Shown: positions 58,201 through 64,000 of the stretch, piece by piece | Layout: every line of letters starts with the position of its first letter | Position numbering within the stretch: the stretch's first letter is position 1 | Assembly: GCA_013407085.1 (NCBI GenBank) | Contig: JACCGJ010024107.1 | Location: 1 to 64,000, forward strand | DNA length: 64,000 nucleotides | Direction of reading: 5' to 3' | Source: Atriophallophorus winterbourni | Taxonomy: Eukaryota > Platyhelminthes > Trematoda > Plagiorchiida > Microphallidae | Made by a program: the position numbers and the translations under genes | The notes under the pieces: model-generated | Database searches by the model: none | Told to the model about the DNA's origin: nothing | The model's input: the letters and a program-made list of their open reading frames with translations, nothing else

Positions 58201-61150
58201 CTAAAGGTTCAGAAAACCTTAAACAGGTTTCTCTTGAAAAGATAGATGATTCATACAATCAACGAAGTTTGTTTTGTTGCGCCGTTATATGAACTCGTGG
58301 TGCACATCTGTTATCGCGTTTGAAAGCGGTGCGAGGGTGTCAGCATCACTGTATCGTGCACTCAGAACATTTTGACAAATGACATGAAAATCAACTGGTT
58401 TGTGTTTAGGACGTATCGTGCATTCATAATGCTAACAAATGTGAGTGCCATCACATAGATCAGTTTTAGGATAACGTTTTACTTCTGCGAGAGAATGGTC
58501 CTAGTCAGGAACAGGTAATAGAATTATGCGATGGTCAAACCCTACCACTAAAATTACCGTACCGTTTAATATCCTCTATTACGCCCACGTTGTTACACGT
58601 TTCGTGAATATGACCACGATCGGTTGTGGAGATTCCACCTAGTGTTTGTCGACGTCACTCTATTAAAAGTGATCTAGGACAAGGTCTGTTTACCGACCGC
58701 CCGAAATTCTTAAATCAAATTAGGTAATGGGTAACATTTTGCGGTTTTGTTCAAAAAAACATAAATTTAATCAACTAGTATTTATAAGGTGAATAACAAA
58801 TATTTAATTTTACATCAATGCCGTTTGCTAGATTGCTGCGCCCCCCTTAATATCCGAAATTCGACCTGACTTAAACATTCGGCCACCACCGTGAGTAAAA
58901 TTTCGCTATGCTCTTTATTGCCCAGTCTCAACATTTCCACAATATTGAGCTCGGAGCTGTGACCCGTAACTAGAACGTGCTTCGCAATTGCGGAATTACG
59001 ATATAGGATTTCATATTCACTCTGATCCCGTGGCTGTATCCGAAACCGTTTCGGTCTGATCGATTGAAGCGTAAATGTCCATTGATGCCTGGTCTATGCA
59101 AACACACGAACATTCATCAAATATGATTTTTTAAATGATGGTCTTACTGCTAGATAAATGTGTCATATCCTCGAGGTGCATCAGAAAGGAATGGATAGTT
59201 TTCTCAATCATTAGCTTTAAGCAAACTGACGCATGGTTCAAGTTTATGTGTGTTGCTTCACATATACAAAACACATACCGTCAATGGGCTTGTAACAACA
59301 CGCTTTGCATAACATGCTGTATGCGCCTTCAAATCGCCCTTCAATGGGCCATTTTCGGTTTGTTTCGTCGTCTCTATTACATGATAAACTAATGAACCTC
59401 ACGCTGTGTGAATCTAATGATGAAACGGTTCGATGAAATTACGTCTTCATATTTGTGCATGTAATGTGTTCACTCGGGAGTTAATTAGTCTTTTTTCTTG
59501 AATGCAAATATCAGTTAATAATTTTGTCGTTATCCACCGTAAATTCTAAACGCTAAGCACGATTGGTTTGACAAAATTCGCTTGAAATTCACTCGCCAAA
59601 CATTTCGCGCATCATGCATAGGATAAGATGATACAATTATGTAAAAAGTCTTATCATTTATTTTATACAAAAAGGTGGCTTCCGAAGACAGAAATTGGTT
59701 CAGTTGATATTTTAAACAGTAAACTGACAAAGGACAATATAACAATATTTAAATCACACTCCTGAACGAATGCATTGAGCGCATTGTTAATAATCTAACC
59801 TAAATCAATGTAATCACGGCGAAGCATATAGCTGAATCGATGGTGCATTTGGTCGCCATATTGCCAGCAAATAAATAATGTTTTTCTCATAAGGTTTGTA
59901 AAACCTTGAACACGTTACTCTTGAAAAAATAAAAGGTTCATACAATCACCGAAGTTTGTTTTGTTGCGCCGCAATATGAACTCATGGTGCACCTCTGACT
60001 GAGACCTAGTGAGCTATCGCGTTTGGAAGCGGAGCATGGGTGTAATCATCACTTGTTCGTGCACTCTGATCATTTTAGCAAATGACATGAAAAACAACTG
60101 GTTTATGTTTAACACCTATCGTGCATTCATAATGCTAACAAATGCGAGTGTCATCATATAGATTAATGCATAATAACGTTGCACTTCTGCTAGAGATGGA
60201 TCCTTGTCAGAAAAAGTTAATATATAATTATGCGGTGGTCAAAATCCACCACTAAACTTTTCTAACTGCTAAACACCCTATATTACGCCTACGTTGTTTC
60301 ACGTTTCGTGGGTATGACCACGATCAGTGGTCGAGATTCCACTCAGTGTTTATCGACGTCACTGTATTAAAAGTGATCTTGAACAAGGTCTGTTTACATG
60401 TCGCCTGACATTCGTAAAACTAAATAAGTGATGGGCACAATGTTGAGGTTCTTTCCTCAAAAAAACAAAAATTGTATCAACTAGTATTCATGAGGTGAAG
60501 ATAGACGATTCATACAACCAACGAAGTTTGTTATGTTGCGCCGTAACAGGAACTCGTGGTGCACCTCTGCTTTTGCATTTGGAAGCGGTGCGTGTGTGTC
60601 AGGATCACTTTATCGTGCACTCAGATCATTTTGGCAGATGACATGAAAATCAAGTGGTTTAAGATTAACACCTATCGTGCATTCATAATGCTAACAAATG
60701 TATGTGGCATCATACAGATCAGGTTTAGGATAACGTTTCACTCCTGCAAAAGAAGAGTCGTAGTCAGTTAACGGTAATATCCAAAAGTGGTGGTCAACCC
60801 CTTCGACTAAAATTAAATTACAGCTTAACGAACTATATAACGCGTGTGTTGTTCCACGTTTTTTGGGAATGACCAGTATCAGTGGTCGATTTTCTACCTA
60901 TTTTGTATGCAGGTCAATATATTATTAGTGATCACAGAGCCCCACTAAATGATGGGGCTAATGTTGAGCGTTTTCAAAGAAAATAAATATTAAATCAACT
61001 AGTATGTATAAGGTGAATAGCAACTATTTATATTTGCATTAATGCAGTTTGCTAGATTGCTCCGTCCACTATAATATCCACCAACCGACCTGACTTAAAA
61101 ATTGGATCCGCTCCGTAAGTAGGATTCCACTTGATGTTTACTGTTCAGTA
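46284..61150 (+). repeat. Tandem array of R1 forming a ~2.59-kb higher-order repeat
   Basis: Full monomers (type A) start at 46,519, 49,091, 51,681, 54,270 and 56,865. Truncated monomers (type B) start at 48,161, 50,752, 53,343 and 55,931. The A to A spacing is 2,572, 2,590, 2,589 and 2,595. A is about 1.66 kb; B is about 0.93 kb and lacks the last ~0.7 kb. Corresponding monomers in units 2-4 are almost identical, while A and B differ at roughly a quarter of sites. The last B-like monomer (58,527-60,230) is full length, followed by two shorter diverged pieces at 60,231 and 60,784. Frames of 69-97 codons recur on the minus strand but show no known motif; I do not call them genes. Confidence 0.93.
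49096..49118. other. Perfect short hairpin at R1 monomer start
   Basis: agtggtgg...ccaccact with a 7-base loop (tcaacct) opens each type A monomer in the middle of the array. It recurs at 51,686, and with a shortened loop near 56,870; copy 54,275 has lost one base of the right arm. Type B monomers carry a weakened version (gatggtcaaaccctaccac). Confidence 0.7.
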
Positions 61151-61504
61151 TTGATTAGGCTTTCTTCGAATGAATTTATGCTTCAATCGATAGAAAATTT
61201 TAGAAATGCCTGGGTAACCTGGTAGAATGTCGAACATGCATCTACATTTCTTCTCGAATGTTTCCAGCATGTGCTCTGATTAATTAGGCGATGAAGAATT
61301 ATTGAAAATCCTTGTTGTTTACGTAACCAAATGTCTATCATGTCTTGCTTCAGTTCAGGTAATATTTGGTCATTTGCAACATGTTGGTATGTATCTCTTC
61401 TCAAATGTATTTCGAAACACGTTTTAATCAACAGAAATGTATTATAACATAAAATATTTCGAGCTCGTTACCGAACGCTATTATCTTACCAATCTCAATT
61501 AAGA
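61151..61504. other. AT-rich sequence between R1 segments
   Basis: No gene or clear repeat was seen. A frame of 82 codons on the minus strand (61,183-61,431) has no recognised motif. Confidence 0.4.
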
Positions 61505-62625
61505 TGCACCATCATGTGTTGAACACGGTTAAACTTCCAATCAAATTGAAAGTTAAAGTCTCCAATCAAATTCGAATTTGATAACTAGAAATCGATTGGC
61601 TGAATATTCATATATGAATATTATCAACACTAAACATGAGTAATTGGTACGGAAAACAAAGATGCGTTTTGACCTGTGTTTTGTTTTACTGATGATATAT
61701 CATGTTGGTGAGTATCTTTCGCTTATACTGTTTTTCTATTCAACTGTTTGAATTGTGTTACCAATCAATAATTTCAGGTTACAAAAAAATTTTAAAATTA
61801 TTAGAAATTTATTATCCTTCCTTTTTCGTGATTCTCTGGATTAACAATGTAGTGTTAAGCTGTTAATCGTTGAGCGGATTAAAATTTGATTCCATGTAAT
61901 ATGCATGTTTACCTTTTCCTTTAACCTGTTTAAGCCGGTTTATTTCGAATGTGTGCTAAACTGAAGCGGTTAAGTTACAATGATTTATTTTTGTACACAA
62001 TTTTAATGAATGTATTATTCAATACATTGAAGCAGATTTTGGTAACGTTCTCCATCTGACAAAGAAACGTAGTCGGGCTAATAATCTTAGTCCGAAAAAT
62101 GATTATGATTTGGTGGAAATAACTTAACCACTAACACTATTATTACTGTAATGCTGATCACCGTATTATATGCCTAGGTAGGATGTCAAGTCAAGCAGGC
62201 ATGACCAATATCAATATTCGATTTAACTAATACGATGTCTATGTGTTATCCACATGGAAACAATATTGGTTGGTTGACACTATTGCTCAGAACTTGGGTA
62301 CACAACAAAAACTGAATAAGATTCATACTCTTGTTACATATGAATGAGTGCCAGTATTCTCACATGACTGAGAGCGGGACCGATGGTCAAAATTGGAAAT
62401 GATCTATGTGTTGTAATTAAGCAAGCCGTGTGGTTATTTAATCAGTTTAATTTCGCTGAGAAAACATCTGTTGTTTACGATTAAATTTAGATTTCCGCAT
62501 TCATACACAAACGTAGTAGGACATAATCATGAGTCTACCGTGAGTTCAATAACGTAGCAGATAGGTAAGACGTAACGAAAGCCAGTTTTTCATTGATAGA
62601 TTAAATCACATGCTTTCATCGCGGA
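61505..62625 (+). repeat. R1-related segment, inverted partner of 6.0-7.1 kb
   Basis: It aligns to the reverse complement of 6,040-7,140 through its full length. Near 62,155-62,220 it also resembles the R1 monomer start ('ccgtattatatgcctaggtagg' against 'cctatattacgcctacgttg'). Confidence 0.7.
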
Positions 62626-63644
62626 GCAGAAAAGAACGGTGAGACAATGCGTCTATGCTTGTCAATCATTTTATAACAGACTGAGGAATATTGACTTAGA
62701 GATGTAGGTTGCGTTCTAAACAAACAAAACATAATCACTTAATCGACCAAATTGACAGATAATGATTAACTTGAGTTTCATGCATGTATTGCCAAAGTGT
62801 TAGAAATGCGAACTTCATATTTGCTAATATGAAATAAATTACGCTTTGTGATTACAAAAATAGAAAAATCATCACAATTTCACATCCAATACAGTGGATG
62901 CCAGAAAATAAATGGATGTAAATTTCCTAATCATTGGTTTTTTAAATTGTGGAGCAGCCATTTATTTGTATGGTGAGCCAACGCAATTAACCCTAGCTTC
63001 CAGGTATAAAATTGTTTGCGACTCTTTTGTTGATATCAGGATTGCAAGACATAGTCTTACTTTCTCAAACAAATGATGGCAAACAGTCAGAAATCCGTTC
63101 CGTATAAGTAATTTCATCGTGTCACATATATTAGTCTGTTTCAAATGGTCATCCAGTGTTTAACTGTGACAGATGCATTCAGGAATAACTTTTAGAACTA
63201 ATATTTTTTTCTTTATTTCAGGAGCACCTGGTTCGTTGAAATTTTAACCCATGTTTTTAACTTATACAGCATTGGATATCTTATTGTGTGTATTTATAAT
63301 CATTAAAAATCACTAAGAAACACTTTCCAATGAATAAAAATTTGGGGTTTGTGAATAGCGATAACATTATCATAAATTGAAAACCTATTTATACGGTGTG
63401 TTTGATGTAGATTTTTGATAGGTCCAGAATATACTATGTTAGTTTGGTGTAATTTCGCATAATTTTTGCTGATATTATTTGGATTTGTTCAATAATAATA
63501 AATTGCTCACATGTCGAATCTACTTGAGTGGGTGGACAATAACTACTGCAGATACCATTGCAGAGCTATTGGTCTAGTTACCTGGAATACCGCGCGAAAA
63601 GCAAATTGATTATATTTAACAGCATTTTTTCTGGTGTCTTGATA
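62626..63644. other. AT-rich sequence without recognised gene
   Basis: Only short chance reading frames occur. No tandem repeat or known element was seen. Confidence 0.4.
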
Positions 63645-64000
63645 ATGAGTTGACGTTGTTGGCCTTCTTTGGTCGATGTCGACCATGCATGCACAACACA
63701 ATTGGCTGAATGTTCATATTCCGCAGCTTTTAAAAGGACTAAAACAATCTCTTGTTCAGCGCTAGTAAATAAAATAGAATCTCGATTGTATTGCATCAGT
63801 TGCACGCTGGCGGGGTGAGCTGGGTTCATCAGCTAGAAACGTCATCTCCTCATCTTCAGCTTGCAGACGACGCTCCACACAATGGCTCCAATGTAAGCTC
63901 TCATGAGCAAATTCTTCCCAACTAGAAGGGTCAATGCCAAGAGCTTCTATATCTCCTCAACAAACGTTTTGTTCCGCAATTTTGGTCTGTTTGATACTCG
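63645..64000 (-). mobile_element. RTE-like LINE (copy 3), 3' end, cut by window edge
   Basis: It aligns to the 3' part of LINE copy 1 at 17,280-17,600. Shared words are 'gtcgatgtcgaccatg', 'gtacaacacaat', 'ttgcatcagttgcacg', 'agacgacgct', 'aggtcaatg' and 'ttttgttccgcaa'. Strand is the same as copy 1. On the minus strand the peptide pieces ASVQLMQYN and CVVHAWSTS correspond to ADVQLMQNN and CVVQPWSTW in copy 1. The rest of the element lies to the right of the window. Confidence 0.82.

Noticed and set aside
59400..59450. Hammerhead-ribozyme-like core (tgatga...gaaa) in R1 monomers
   Set aside because: Schistosome repeats can carry hammerheads, but here the conserved C before TGATGA is absent, and the bases between do not form a proper stem II in this or the other copies.

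Overview
The window looks like a gene-poor, repeat-packed stretch of a flatworm nuclear genome, most likely a digenean trematode related to schistosomes. The evidence is the mix of elements: a CsRn1/Kabuki-type Ty3 element with a CHCC Gag finger, BEL/Pao elements of the Sinbad/Tiao kind, a CR1-like and an RTE-like LINE, and an AT-rich background with long (TA)n tracts. The taxonomic call is inference from family knowledge. I found no convincing host protein gene, rRNA or tRNA.

Layout. 1-5,083: a nearly complete CsRn1-type LTR element on the minus strand, whose 3' LTR runs off the left edge. 5,084-25,480: old AT-rich sequence holding diverged copies of two dispersed repeat families, called here R1 and R2. 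These are interrupted by a decayed CR1-like LINE (13.19-14.63 kb, +) and two decayed RTE-like LINEs (17.28-19.32 and 22.87-25.27 kb, -). 25,480-44,140: a ~235-bp minisatellite with (TA)n cores, broken by a full-length but inactivated BEL/Pao element (27,169-33,272, +) and by three copies of a short Gag-only BEL relative (34.7-43.3 kb, -). The second and third Gag-only copies share an LTR, giving LTR-gag-LTR-gag-LTR. 44,165-46,283: a short tandem array of R2. 46,284-61,150: a tandem array of R1 organised as a higher-order repeat of about 2.59 kb, made of a full monomer of ~1.66 kb plus a truncated monomer of ~0.93 kb. 61,505-62,625: a diverged R1-related segment lying in inverted orientation to 6,040-7,140. 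63,645-64,000: the 3' end of a third RTE-like LINE.

How the parts relate. The region has grown by three processes: nested insertion (LINEs into R2, BEL elements into the minisatellite), unequal exchange (the LTR-sharing BEL copies, the R1 and R2 arrays) and segmental duplication of element plus flanking minisatellite. The Gag-only BEL copies have a 3' untranslated block similar to that of the full-length BEL element, so they look like pol-less relatives that would have needed machinery supplied in trans. The density of young tandem repeats fits heterochromatin such as pericentromeric or sex-chromosome DNA, but the sequence alone cannot show which.
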